Origin: Diogma glabrata
Taxonomy: Eukaryota > Arthropoda > Insecta > Diptera > Cylindrotomidae
Direction: 5' to 3'
DNA: 64,000 bases
Assembly: GCA_963693315.1 (NCBI GenBank)
Contig: OY856188.1
Coordinates: forward strand, 219,489,789-219,553,788
Positions 35,146-45,844 of the stretch are shown piece by piece (within the stretch, counting starts at the first letter, position 1; each line of letters begins with the position of its first letter). The notes under the pieces are model-generated. The model made no database searches, was not told where the DNA came from, and was given only the letters and a program-made list of their open reading frames with translations. A program made the position numbers and the translations under genes.

Positions 35146-38005
35146 AGGGTTCCGTTTTTTATACGGAACACTATTGGTGAATGGTGAGAGTAAAACGTGT
35201 TTTTCACATTATATCGATTATCTCGTAAACTATAAATGCTATGGACTTGAAATTTGGTATGCGTATAAAACTAACCTGTCCACATGAAATGACGGATACA
35301 AATAAAACTAAAGTGGTTTTCGTTTGGTTTACAGGGCTGAGATGTGAGACCTTTGAGAAAATACATTTTTTTATAGATTCAAGTAGGGTATCATATGAAA
35401 CGGCTTTATTTCAGGATTCCATAAAAATTTATTTTGGAATTTTACACCTCACCCTTTTTTGTATAATTTTGAATAATGACGTTTTTCTTGCGTTTTCTTA
35501 CCTCGATTAGCTCCGAACCTATCTGATCGAAAATTTTCAAATGTACTTGAAATGATAGAAAAATTGGTACGTTTTTAATAAAAAATATAAACAAGTGTCA
35601 TATTTACATACTTAGATTTATTAAGGGGGTGGAAATGAGGAGGGGTAAAAACACTATTTAAAATGTGGTCAAGTGGGGTGTCATTTGAAAGAGCATTTAA
35701 TTTAAAAAACAAAGCAATTTTTTTTAGAATTTTGCGATGACCAGGTTTTGAGTTATAGTAAAAAAAGTGCGAATTTAGACCGTTCCCCCCCCATGCGTTT
35801 CGACACTGATTGACAGAAAAATTTGTAAAAATTCACAGAGTTAGGAAATTTGCTAAAATTTGTACGAAAACTATAGCGAAGTCTCCAATAATTATATTTC
35901 TGTGTGTTTAGAGGACCAGGGTAGAGGGGGTAAAAAAAACTTTTTTTGACCCAAGCGAGTGTGGGGTGTCATTTGATAGAGCACCTAATTTGGAGTTCGC
36001 TGCAATTTTTTTTAGAATTTTGTGGTGGCCAGTTTTTGAGTTATTGTCGAAAAAGTGCAAAACCAAGACCGTTCCCCCCCATGCGTTTCGACACTGATTG
36101 ACAGAAAAATTTGTAAAAATTCACAGAGTTAGGAAATTTGCTAAATTTTGTACGAAAACTATAGAGAAGTCTCCAATAACTATATTTCTGTGAGTTTAGA
36201 GGACCGGGGTAGAGGGGGTAAAAAAAAACTTTTTTTGACCCAAGCGAGTGGAGTATCATTTGTAAGAGCACCAAATTTGGAATTCGTTGCAGTTTTTTTT
36301 TTAAATTTTGCGATGCCCAGTTTTTGAGATATTATCGAAAAAGTGCAAAGTCCTGACCGTCCCCCCCCCCCCCATGCGTTTCGACACTGATTGACAGAAA
36401 AATTTGTAAAAATTCACAGAGTTAGGAAATTTGCTAAATTTTGTACGAAAACTATAGCGAAGTCTCCAATAATTATATTTCTGTGTGTTTAGAGGACCGG
36501 GGTAGAGGGGGTAAAAAAAAACTTTTTTTTACCCAAGCGAGTGGGATGTCATTTGAAAGAGCATTTAATTTGGAAATCGTTGCAGTTTTTTATAGAATTT
36601 TGCGGTGCCCAGTTTTTGAGATATTGTCAAAAAAGTGAAAAATTCAGACCGTCCCCCCCCATGCGTTGCGACACTGATTGACAGAAAAATTTGTAAAAAT
36701 TCACAGAGTTGGGAAATTTGCTAAATTTTGTACGAAAACTATAGAGAAGTCTCCAATAATTATATTTCTGTGAGTTTAGAGGACCGGGGTAGAGGGGGTA
36801 AAAAAAAACTTTTTTTGACCCAAGCGAGTGGGGTATCATTTGAAAGAGCACCTAATTTGGAATTCGTTGCAGTTTTTTTTTAAATTTTGCGATGCCCAGT
36901 TTTTGAGATATTATCGAAAAAGTGCAAAGTCCTGACCGCCCCCCCCCCCCCCATGCGTTTCGACACTGATTGACAGAAAAATTTGTAAAAATTCACAGTT
37001 AGGAAATTTGCTAAATTTTGTATGAAAACTATAGCGAAGTCTCCAATAATTATATTTCTGTGTGTTTAGAGGACCGGGGTAGAGGGGGTAAAAAAAAATT
37101 TTTTTGACCCAAGCGAGTGGGGTGTCATTTGAAAGAACATCTAATTTAGAATTCGTTGCAATTTTTTAAAAATTTTTCGGTGCCCAGTTTTTGAGTTATT
37201 GTGAAAAAAGTGCAAAATTCACACCGTTCCCCCCCCCCCCATACGTTTCGACACTGGTAGACAGAAAAATTTGTAAAAATTCACAGAGTTAGGTAATTTG
37301 GTAAATTTTGTACAAAAACTATAGCGAAGTCTCCAGTAATTATATTTCTGTGTGTTTAGAAGACCGGGGTAGAGGGGGTAAAAAAAAACTTTTTTTTACC
37401 CAAGTGAATTAAAATTCGTTGCAATTTTTTTTAGAATTTTGCGTTGCCCAGTTTTTGAGTTACTGTTGAAAAAGTGCAAAATTCAGATCGTCCTCCCCTC
37501 CATACGTTTCGACACTAAATGACAGAAAAATTTGGAAAATTTCACAGAGTTAGGAAATTTGGTAAGTTTTGTATGACAACTACAGCACAGTTTTTGAGTT
37601 ATGGATAAGAAAGGGCTAAATTCAGATCGTGCCGCCGCCTACCTTTCGACGATGACTGACTGAAAAATTTGAAAATATTCACAGAGACAGGAATATTGGT
37701 AAATTTTGAAAAAATAATCAAATTTAATCCATTTACAAGCTGGTGTAATTGAATCTTTTTTAAGTTACCAATAACATCTATGGATAATATTTAACCTGAA
37801 TTAACATTTTTTTTGCCATTTTTGATCAATGTAGATTTGATTGTAATTTACTATTGACATTTACAATTTAACATTTATTTTGTTATGTGTCTATGGTCTG
37901 AAAATATAAGGACATTACAACACAACTTTTTGTCAATAATTTTTGATATTGTGTTCGTTTACATTCACGGAACCCTTGACGAGCGAATTTTCGCACTCGT
38001 CTGAC
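35146..38005 (+). mobile_element. R2: Helentron-like rolling-circle element copy 2
   Basis: Begins with the hairpin AGGGTTCCGT-TTTTTAT-ACGGAACACT (35146-35172). It contains a seven-fold tandem array and then a short endonuclease-tail relic near 37715-37800 that matches R1. It ends with an inverted start motif (CACGGAACCCTT at 37966-37977), a terminal hairpin GACGAGCGAATTTTCGCACTCGTC (split here as GACGAG-CGAA and TTCGCACTCGTC, 37978-38001) and TGAC. Organisation is identical to R1 in the opposite orientation. No Rep/helicase coding is left. Confidence 0.55.
35620..37700. repeat. Seven-fold 288-bp tandem array in R2
   Basis: The landmark CGACACTGAT (or its variants) recurs at 35801, 36089, 36382, 36669, 36961, 37249 and 37510, giving spacings of 288, 293, 287, 292, 288 and 261 (the last unit carries a deletion). 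Length differences fall largely in a C-run of variable length just before ATGCGTTTCG. Units share GGACCGGGGTAGAGGGGGTA, GTGGGGTGTCATTTGAAAGA and CAGTTTTTGAG. Alternate units differ by small diagnostic changes (TATAGCGAAG against TATAGAGAAG), suggesting that amplification partly proceeded by dimers. Confidence 0.93.
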
Positions 38006-39289
38006 TTTTTTTATTTGTGCTTGATAATTAATTTCTTTACTTGAAATTTACAAAATTCGACGTAAAATATTGATTCAAATTTTAATACTTAAGCTTTTAT
38101 GTTGTTTTATGTATTGTTTTTGCTTTAAAGTTTTAACTAAACATGCATTAACATATCAACTTATCTGTATTGATGTTTGTATCATATCATCTTCTAGCTT
38201 TCTCAAATAAACAAGAACATTCAGTTAAAAAAAACTACATAAATAGATCATATGCGGATTGTTTTGCAATGAGATACAAGGATAAGTTTCCTTTTTGTTT
38301 TATTATATTTTTTTTAATGTTCAATTTTTACATAGATTATACTGCAGAGATATATTTTTTAATATAATGTAACATAATATAAAAATAATAATAAATATAA
38401 TAAAATAGATTAAATTTTCATTGAATGGTAAAATGAAAAATAAAATTTCAAATACAAACTTGGGAATAAAATATATTGGAAAGTTATATTGACTGTTTTT
38501 ATATTTATCTTACTTTGTTTGCTTTTGTTTCAGTACAAAAAAAGTTCTGATAACGGTTTAATGTTGTCTGTAAGTATTTATAGTAAATTGATGTTTATGG
38601 TTTTAACATTTTGTGTGATAAGTAAATTATAGTCAGATTCTATATAATTCTAATTTTTTTCAGTTAGAAAACAAATTTCTAGTTGTCAAAATAACGGTCG
38701 CTTACATAATAAGCTAAATTGGCTTGAGATATATCTCAGACATAGAAACAAAGAAAAAATGTTCTAAAATTATGTTGTTATCACTCAGTTTTAAATATTT
38801 TCATTATTCCTAGAAAGGTTTCGCGTTTTATTTAAATTAGAAGAATTGTTAAGCCAAACAGTTAAAAATGGAATTGTGGGTGAGAGCTCACAAAAACGAA
38901 ACAAAGAGAAAAATGTTTCTCATTCATTGCATATATATTAAACAAAACAAATGAAGTATATGAAGGAGTATCAATAGCTAGATGGTATTGCCACCTACAA
39001 TAGAAGAATATTCAAAAATTAAATAAAAAATTAAATTGACTTTGTTGAGGTTGTGCGAAATTAGAAAAAAGTGCTGCGTAGTGCTTATACGAAGTAATAA
39101 AAATTTGAAAATTATTTTTGCTTCTTTTAAACCAATATAATTACTATTAGATAATTTTTTTCGAATTGCTGTGTTGATCAATAAAACAGTATTTTTCAAA
39201 GACGAAACTAGAAATTCTGACTTATGATACAGTTTTTAATAATTTAATCTGGGACGTTTCATTATTAAAACTGAACAACTAATAGACTG
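38006..39289. other. AT-rich stretch, no gene seen
   Basis: No recognisable gene, repeat or RNA. Confidence 0.4.
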
Positions 39290-39670
39290 AGAGCTAGTGA
39301 ACCCTCTGGGGTCTTTCTGTAAGACTAGATTTTTTTAGTGATAAGTCATGGACTGCTAAGTACGGTAATCACCACCTGGCAGGCATCAGTCCTGCACGCC
39401 ATCAACCCCTATAGTTTTGAAAGTGTAAATAAAATTTAAAAAAAAAACTTCGTAAGCTTGAAATGTTTATACGATTTAGTTCATTTATTGTAGAGTAGAA
39501 AAAAAATTGACAGACAATTTTGATGCGCACAAGTATCTGACAAATGAATCGAAATGTGTACAGTATATAAGTTACACTAAACTTTATTCTGTAAAGTTGA
39601 CATTTATATATATGTTTGGATAAGCGATTTAAAAAAAGGTGGGTACAATGACAGGCGGTTCCGGCTAGCA
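39290..39670 (+). repeat. Y1: short dispersed repeat, uninterrupted copy
   Basis: Runs from GAGCTAGTGAACCCTCTGGG through TAGTGATAAGTCATGG, ACGGTAATCACCACC, TTTATTGTAGAGTAG and TAAACTTTATTCTGTAAAG to AAAAAGGTGGGTACAATGAC and AGGCGGTTCC. A reverse-oriented second copy (Y2) spans 45845-47995 but is interrupted by a fold-back element. Y1 preserves the empty site. No coding capacity. Confidence 0.75.
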
Positions 39671-39982
39671 TAATTGCATAAATAGGCTAGGGAAAATGCA
39701 AATTTTTTAAAAATTTGCTGTTTTATTTTGATTTTCTACATCCTATTTTGAAATATTAGCTATATTAGCTTACAAAAACACAACGTATTTTAGTCACAAA
39801 AAGAAAAAAAAACAACGGGAAAATCAGTGATCTTTATTTTTGTTGAAACTTCTGCTTTTAGATGGTGTAAAATAAACATTTACATAACATGAACAAGGAA
39901 ACATTTTCCAAGAAATGCAAAAAACTGAATAGATTTGATTTTCAAGAGTTATTTTTCAATGATTGTTTAAAAATATTCAATA
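39671..39982. other. AT-rich spacer
   Basis: Nothing recognised. Confidence 0.4.
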
Positions 39983-40612
39983 CTAGCAGGACCCGGCGTG
40001 CTTTACTACGCTTATAAATAAAGTTTGTACGCAGACATTTTGTTGACATAGTAGCAATGATTTAAATAAAGTGGTAATGAGAAATGATAGCATAATTGTT
40101 AATTGTACTTTTTAAAAATATGAATGAAAAATAATCAGCACTCTAGCTGAGTTCGGATTTATGAAAAATTGGCGATCAAATAAGTTTTCGAGTAAGCTAT
40201 AAAAAATTTATATGACTTGTTGAATTAGTAGAGGTCTCTATATCATCTCTATATAGAACATTATACAGCACAAAAAAAGAATCACAAATGTTCACAGTGC
40301 TCATGCATTGTATTTGTTCCCGACACGAAACACACAAAAATCTCTCAAATCACCCACAAAATTTATCAAAATTTTATTTTTTACACCAAATAGTCTAAAA
40401 GTTTTGTTTATTTAACATTATGCTCGTCGCATATTGCCACTATTTCATAAGAAAAAAATTCGAAAAAACTCGTTATGATAACATTCAATTTCCATTGTGC
40501 CATTTTTATTTTTATTAACTTATTTTAATATGGAAAGAATTTCAAAATGTCGTTTTCATTCTATTTATTTATTCGAGTACTTGTGGGTACACTTTATTTT
40601 TTGTTTTTCCGT

Positions 40613-40870
40613 TTAACGGAATGGTTTTCCTAACGTGTTAGCCACATACAGTTGTCCTTGTGAGAAGCCTGAATTCTCCCAATCTAGTCCACATACTTGC
40701 TGTAACTGTCCTTGTGATTTGTTGATGGTCATTGTAAAAGCGAGTTGCACTGGAAACAAAACGTTTGAGCTCAAATGCCATATCTGTTGGAATACGTGAC
40801 AACACTACATATTCCGATTCGAACTTTCCAAAATTGTGGCTTCAATGACATTTCAAAAAAATTTGTGCAA
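40613..40870 (-). pseudogene. Helitron helicase (PIF1-like) C-terminal remnant
   Basis: The minus strand reads ESEYVVLSRIPTDMAFELKR. After a one-base shift it reads FPVQLAFTMTINKSQGQLQQ, VCGLDWENSGFSQGQLYVAN and TLGKPFR, with a stop at 40613-40615. The block LAF-MTINKSQGQ followed by GL(D) ... FSHGQLYVA--R-GKP is the last conserved region (motifs V-VI) of Helitron RepHel helicase, which unwinds DNA during rolling-circle transposition. Here the usual CSRVGKP has become NTLGKP. Only this terminal segment remains. Confidence 0.88.
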
Positions 40871-40914
40871 CTTCAAAGTATTTGACATATTTAGAATAAC
40901 AATTTACGTCTCAA

Positions 40915-41645
40915 AACACATAAAAACTTTTTAAGACCTAGGTTCCACACCATCATGTTTTTTAAGACGTTGTTGGACGCAAATTTCTCTTTTTTTGGTT
41001 TTTTATGTTCTTTTGAAGAATGGAAAACCAAATAATAAATCCTTTCACATAATAATGTACGACATAGGGCAATATTTCATACTAGGATGGAGGGAATAAA
41101 AATAAAATACTTTTAGTTTCAAATTTGCAGGAACAAAGCTAAAATTGGGTTACTAATTTTCCTAGTGCTAGAAGCATATACCAAGATCATGTAACGCATT
41201 GTTTTCCTCAATCCAGCATATATAATAGTTATATGGAAACTCATTTCTTCGAGCAAGCAAAAAGTTCATTCTCTAAAAGAAATAAAAAATAAAAGAATTG
41301 CGACCATAAACACCTTAGAAGCATGTTGTTGTGGGACCTTGTTCTTAAAAGGTTCTTATGTGTTGTTGTGACACGTTGTGTTGTTATTCCTACTACCCAA
41401 CATATTTTATTTAAAAATACCTAAAAAAGCGTGTCATCACCAAAGAATATTCCATAACTATAAGACTAAGTGTGCTATCGTTGATTGAAAAAAGTTTATC
41501 CCCCATCATCCCTAAAATATCACTTATCCCCTTAATTAGTGATATCTTACTGCCATTGCCAGTGGTATACGATATCTCACGTTAACTGATTTGCCAATAG
41601 CAGGTACCAAAGTACGCGGGGTTGTCACACCCATAGATCCATAAT
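40915..41645 (-). mobile_element. sB3: LINE-B derivative inside the Helitron, split by sB4
   Basis: The minus strand from 41645 reads GGGTGTGACAACCCCGCGTA, GTTAACGTGAGATATCGT and CACTGGCAATGGCAG, up to about 41428. It is interrupted, then resumes at 41268 with ATGAGTTTCCATATAAC-type leader sequence, the A-rich stretch, the leader-to-tail junction (TTTGCGTCCAACAACG) and GGTCTTAAAAAG. The final 3' motif and A-tail are missing at 40915. Confidence 0.78.
41269..41427 (+). mobile_element. sB4: 5'-truncated LINE-B derivative nested in sB3
   Basis: Starts within the A-rich end of the leader (TTCATTCTCTAAAAG). It crosses the same junction (TTGCGACCATAAACACCTTA, then GAAGCATGTTGTTGTGG), carries the 3' motif TATGTGTTGTTGTGACACG and ends ATTTTATTTAAAAA. 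Orientation is opposite to sB3. 5' truncation is typical of target-primed reverse transcription. Confidence 0.8.
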
Positions 41646-42335
41646 TTATATGAAATTCATAGAATTCATAGAAAATATATAGAATTCAATTCAAGATATA
41701 TAAAATTTATTGGTATTAATGCATTGTTACCGTTTGCAAGTCACTATTGCAAACGTGTTGCTGGCTAAATGCCACTATTTTTAATTAGTTTGTTTATCAT
41801 GATTACCATCCGTTTTTGACATAAGCTATGCTTCTTTGTATAGTATTTGTGCGAATTCCATTTTGTAATTTGGGCTTTAAATCGATATAATCGATGTTAT
41901 CCACTATCTTCACTTAGTTTTAGAAATATGTATCACATACAATTGCATACCAGCAACATATTTGGTGTAGATAAAACAATTTGATCATGTGCTAAATTCC
42001 AAAATATGTAATTTTGATATAGAAATAAACATATTTGTTTGTCATATCATACTTTCATTTTTCAATTTCATTAAATTATGTTCAATGTAAAAAGCATTGA
42101 TCAAAGCAAACCAAATGTATAAAACGATATATTTAGATAAAAATAATAAAGGCAAAACCCCTTAAGTTAATTACAAGAGCCCTGGGATTCCATTTAAATA
42201 CATAATATATAGCATATGTTCATCGAGAATAATGTACCTTTCAAATAGTGAAAGAATTTTTCAAATAGGTGCAGTGATTTTGGAGATTATCGAATACGAA
42301 CAAACAAACATTAATTTTTATATATATAGAAGATA

Positions 42336-42559
42336 GAAGATAGAATATATTTTGTTAAAATTTACCGTTGAAAAAGGATTTTAATTATAAATTATAATTT
42401 TGTTCAATTACTTATTTGTAATTACAATTTTGTAAATTACAACTTACAATAAAGTAAAATAACACTTAAAAGTATCTACGTAATGAATTGAGAAAAATCA
42501 AATATCAAAATTCTAACAATGGATAAAGAATTACAATTTAACAAAATTAATTATCATCG
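42336..42559. other. AT-rich spacer
   Basis: Nothing recognised. Confidence 0.4.
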
Positions 42560-44210
42560 TTTATTCATTTATTAACGATGCTCTGTACTTTATAGTAAAT
42601 TTCACGTAGTAATATAATTTCTCCCAGTCTTTTCCATTTTAGTACTATCTGAACTCAACAACCATCAAAGCAGTTTTATTAAATATTTTATTTCTGATGC
42701 CATTCAAAATAGGGAAGATTGCAACAAAGTGGTACACATTTTCTACTTTATAAAGGTTAAATAATGAACATACACCTGTTGTGTTTAGTTGCCAAGGTTT
42801 TGCATTCAAATTTAACAAACTACATATAGACATCAATACTAACCGAATTTTTTCTACTGTCCCAAGCTCTTTACAGTAACTGGACGTACCGTAACTTAAA
42901 TTTAAGTAATAATCTGGATGGAAAACAGATTGGAAGGCTAGTTGCTTATTTTCTTCAGAATGTTTATATTTTAATTTTTCCATCACGAGAAACATTTCTG
43001 TTTTAATGTTTGCCGTATTTGAATCATCAATTTAAATTAATATTCACTCCCACATTTTTCGCTAATTCGTTCCATGACTGTGTCCAGTATATATTTTCCC
43101 TTACTGTTTCATAAACCAAGGCCTCTGTTATTCGCGATGACTCATTTTCAAGTGTTTTTATTATAAAGTCAATATGAAGCTGCAAAGTGTAGAAGAAGAG
43201 AGGATAAAAGCCAGTTTCAAAATGTAACATATAATTAGGAGTATTTGAAGGTTACCCAAGGGTTTTTTTTCAAGTAAAAACGTAGTAGCTTTTAGACCTC
43301 TTCATACTGTTTAAATCTCCAGACAATTGAGCACCATAGCAAAGGATGGACCTGCTCACTGCTTGCAAGAGTTTTATCTTGGAATCAAATTGGATAGAGG
43401 ATTTTTTCAAGAAGCTGTTTCAAGTCATATTGATATTATTTTTTGCCGATATCAATATAGTATTGTGGTGTTTCTTAAACGTCAATAATTGTGTTAGCTC
43501 TATACTTAGATATTTGTACTGTGTGACAACCCCAATCGTCATATTATTATAATACCATTTATCATCAGCAGTTACCCTTCCATGCTTTCCGCATATTACA
43601 ATTTTAGATTTGTTGAGATTTAATTCTAAATTCCATCTCATACAATATTCATACAGCATGTCAATAATCCTTCGTAGATTTTGAGGAGAATGGCTTAATA
43701 AAACAATATCATCAGCATACATAATGATTTTAATGTTCCATCTTTGTACACATATACCACCACATAGAAAATCATTTAAGTCATTTAGAAACAAAGAAAA
43801 CAGTAATGAACTTAGCAGACAGCCTTGCTTCACACCCATATTACACTCAAACCACCCATATACCGATTGACCATCCCAAACACACGACTGCGAGCCATCG
43901 TAAAACATTTTTAAAAAATTAACAAACCTTGTAGGTACACCCGAGTTGTGCAGTTTATAATAGAGAGCCTCTCTATTAATGCAATCGAAGGTTGATCTGA
44001 AGTCGCCAAAAAAGTATACGTTTTTAACCGGTTCTTCTGCTGCAGTTTAATAATACTGATGAGTGGAAAAAAAAACAAGCAACGGTGGAGTAGCCTTTAC
44101 GGAGCCCGAATTGAAAATCATTCAATATTATGTTTTTAGACACCCAAACCTCAAGTCTCGCAAGTAACACACCCGTCAGAATTTTCTCAATTGTATCTGA
44201 AAAGGATATT
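42560..44210 (-). pseudogene. LINE-D: 5'-truncated reverse transcriptase remnant
   Basis: In minus-strand order from 44210: TIEKILTGVLLARLE, FQFGLRKGYSTVACFF (fingers), a frameshifted motif A (FRSTFDCINREALYYKL), and GVKQGCLLSSLLFSLFLNDL. Catalytic MYADDIVLLSHSP falls near 43715, then NLELNLNKSKIVICG and LLTFKKHHNTILISAKNNI. After a gap the unit continues with MLHFETGFYPLFFYTLQLHI and WTQSWNELAKNVGVNINLN, then a C-terminal knuckle region (PWQLNTTGVCSLFNL, VYHFVAIFPIL) and NGKDWEKLYYYVK, ending near 42562. The zinc-knuckle cysteines are partly lost (CSLF, IFP). The upstream endonuclease is absent. Frameshifts and stops make it inactive. The family differs from LINE-A, B and C. Confidence 0.88.
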
Positions 44211-45365
44211 CCCAGCTAGCACATATTTGTAGCAATGGAGCGAATGTAACAAATAAAAAAGTCGCAACATTAGATATGTAACGCAACTGTAGCTCCGTTG
44301 CCACTTAAAAAGCAGAATTTACGGTATACATATTTTGTAACAAATTCAGTGGCAATCATGCGACAAATGTGTTATAGCTATGTTTAAAATGTGTTGTTGT
44401 AACAATCTGAAGTTGCACGTGTTTCAGTTATATATTGCTATGTTTTAAAAATGTTTTTAATAAGAATTTTTTACAGATTTTTATTGAAAGTTTATAAGTT
44501 CATTATAAGTATTAAAAATCAAACATTACTCAATATGTACTTTGAGAAATTTTATGATTTTTAGATCCAAACTTTATAACGAATGCCATTTTGTCGATGA
44601 GTGTAGGTGTTTTGTTTTACCTCGAGAAAATTCACGCGCCACCCAAAAAATTTGGAAAATTAGAAATAGTTTTTAATTTTTATTGTCACCATGAAATCCA
44701 CAAATATATATATATAAATACATTTTTTTATGCTCGTAGTGTCATATTGCACCATTAATTGCTATAGGAAATAAATATTACTACAGAAAATCGCATTAGG
44801 ATTTTCTCAAATATAAACGCATGGTGTAGAAAAGACATAGAACGACGAAAAATATGGCGAACATAAAGTTTTAAGACAGATTGCTTCTAAAGTTCTTGAA
44901 ACTGAATAAAAACTTCATTGCAGCGTCCTTGTAATTGTATATCTAAAATTACAGTGTTCGATCCGTTTTCTTCTTCTGTCATTGCAACTGTGGAACAACC
45001 GCATTGCAGCGTCCTTATAACTAACTAAATTTCTTCAACTACAATGTTCAAACCTTGTTTTTTATTGTTATTGTTACTAAATAAAAACCTCACTGTAGCG
45101 TCCTTGTAACAGTAAGTTGAGGAAAATATATTTGTCACATCAAGGTTGCTAACTCGTTACTGAATTTGTTGCAGGTACAATAAAATAACATTTTAAGGAT
45201 GTACTTAAAAAAATGTTTTTAATAACCGTTAGTTTAACTTAAACATAGCTTCTTTTTTTGCAACTTTTATGAACCATTTTAACAACACGTACATTTTTCT
45301 GTAACAAAATTAGAAGTATTGTAACTGAGCCGAATGATTTGTTGCAAATCGTTAAGTCGAAACAG
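44211..45365. mobile_element. Z: inverted-repeat (MITE-like) element
   Basis: The left part has CAGCTAGCACATATTTGTAG, TGTAACAAATTCAGTGGC and AGCTATGTTTAAA. The right part carries the same motifs inverted (ACTGAATTTGTTGCA near 45160, TTAAACATAGC near 45240, TTTGTTGCAAA near 45337). The pairing is imperfect over roughly 150-250 bp per side. Inside is a short tandem of CATTGCAGCGTCCTTGTAA at 44916, 45002 and 45091. No coding. Exact termini and target duplication are uncertain. Confidence 0.45.
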
Positions 45366-45611
45366 GTAATATAACCCATATGTGACTAAATTTAAATTTA
45401 TTTATAATTTTATTTTTTTTGTGCTGTTTGTGCGGAATTTTGTATTTAAGAAAAAAATTAAATCGAAAAAAAACCTTATGAAAGAAAATTAAATGCAGAA
45501 AAAATATAAATTAGAGCATGTGTTAAAAATAAATTAATTTATCTCATAAAATTAAATGCAGGAAAAATAAATATTAGAACATGTGAACATAAACATTAGA
45601 ACAAAAACCCG

Positions 45612-45770
45612 CATATGTTACTCAAAGCCCCCATCTGTCACTCAAAACACTTATCTGTCACTCAAAACACTCATCTGTCACTCAAAACATACATACGCCA
45701 CTCAAAACAATCATCCGTCACTCAAAACACACATCTGCCACTCAAAACAATCATCCGTCACTCAATTAAC
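45612..45770. repeat. 20-bp tandem repeat, eight copies
   Basis: CTCAAA recurs exactly every 20 bp from 45621 to 45761. The unit is CTCAAAACACTCATCTGTCA with scattered changes (CCGTCA and CTGCCA variants). It is a minisatellite, with no unique spacers. Two overlapping open frames here are by-products of the stop-free unit. Confidence 0.95.
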
Positions 45771-45844
45771 TTTTACCATTCTTCCAATTATGCTTTTGTC
45801 CCTTTCGTAAGCAACCAAGGGAGACTGTACTACTCATAACATCT

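Larger units (their letters stand above)
39983..42335 (-). mobile_element. Helitron remnant (reverse orientation) with nested insertions
   Basis: On the minus strand the 5' end is TCTATATATATAAAAATTAA near 42330 (a short TATCTTC repeat blurs the exact start). This is the TC-led AT-rich start seen in many insect Helitrons, and TCGTATTCGATAATCTCC follows downstream. The 3' end is GTAAAGCACGCCGGGTCCTG and CTAG, followed by T: a CTRR terminus with a short GCGT/ACGC stem just upstream. A helicase relic at 40613-40870 has the same orientation. LINE-B derivatives sB3 and sB4 sit inside at 40915-41645. No Rep domain was found. Confidence 0.8.

Noticed and set aside
45612..45770. CRISPR-like regular repeats
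   Set aside because: Units are contiguous 20-bp tandems with no unique spacers, in a eukaryotic context.
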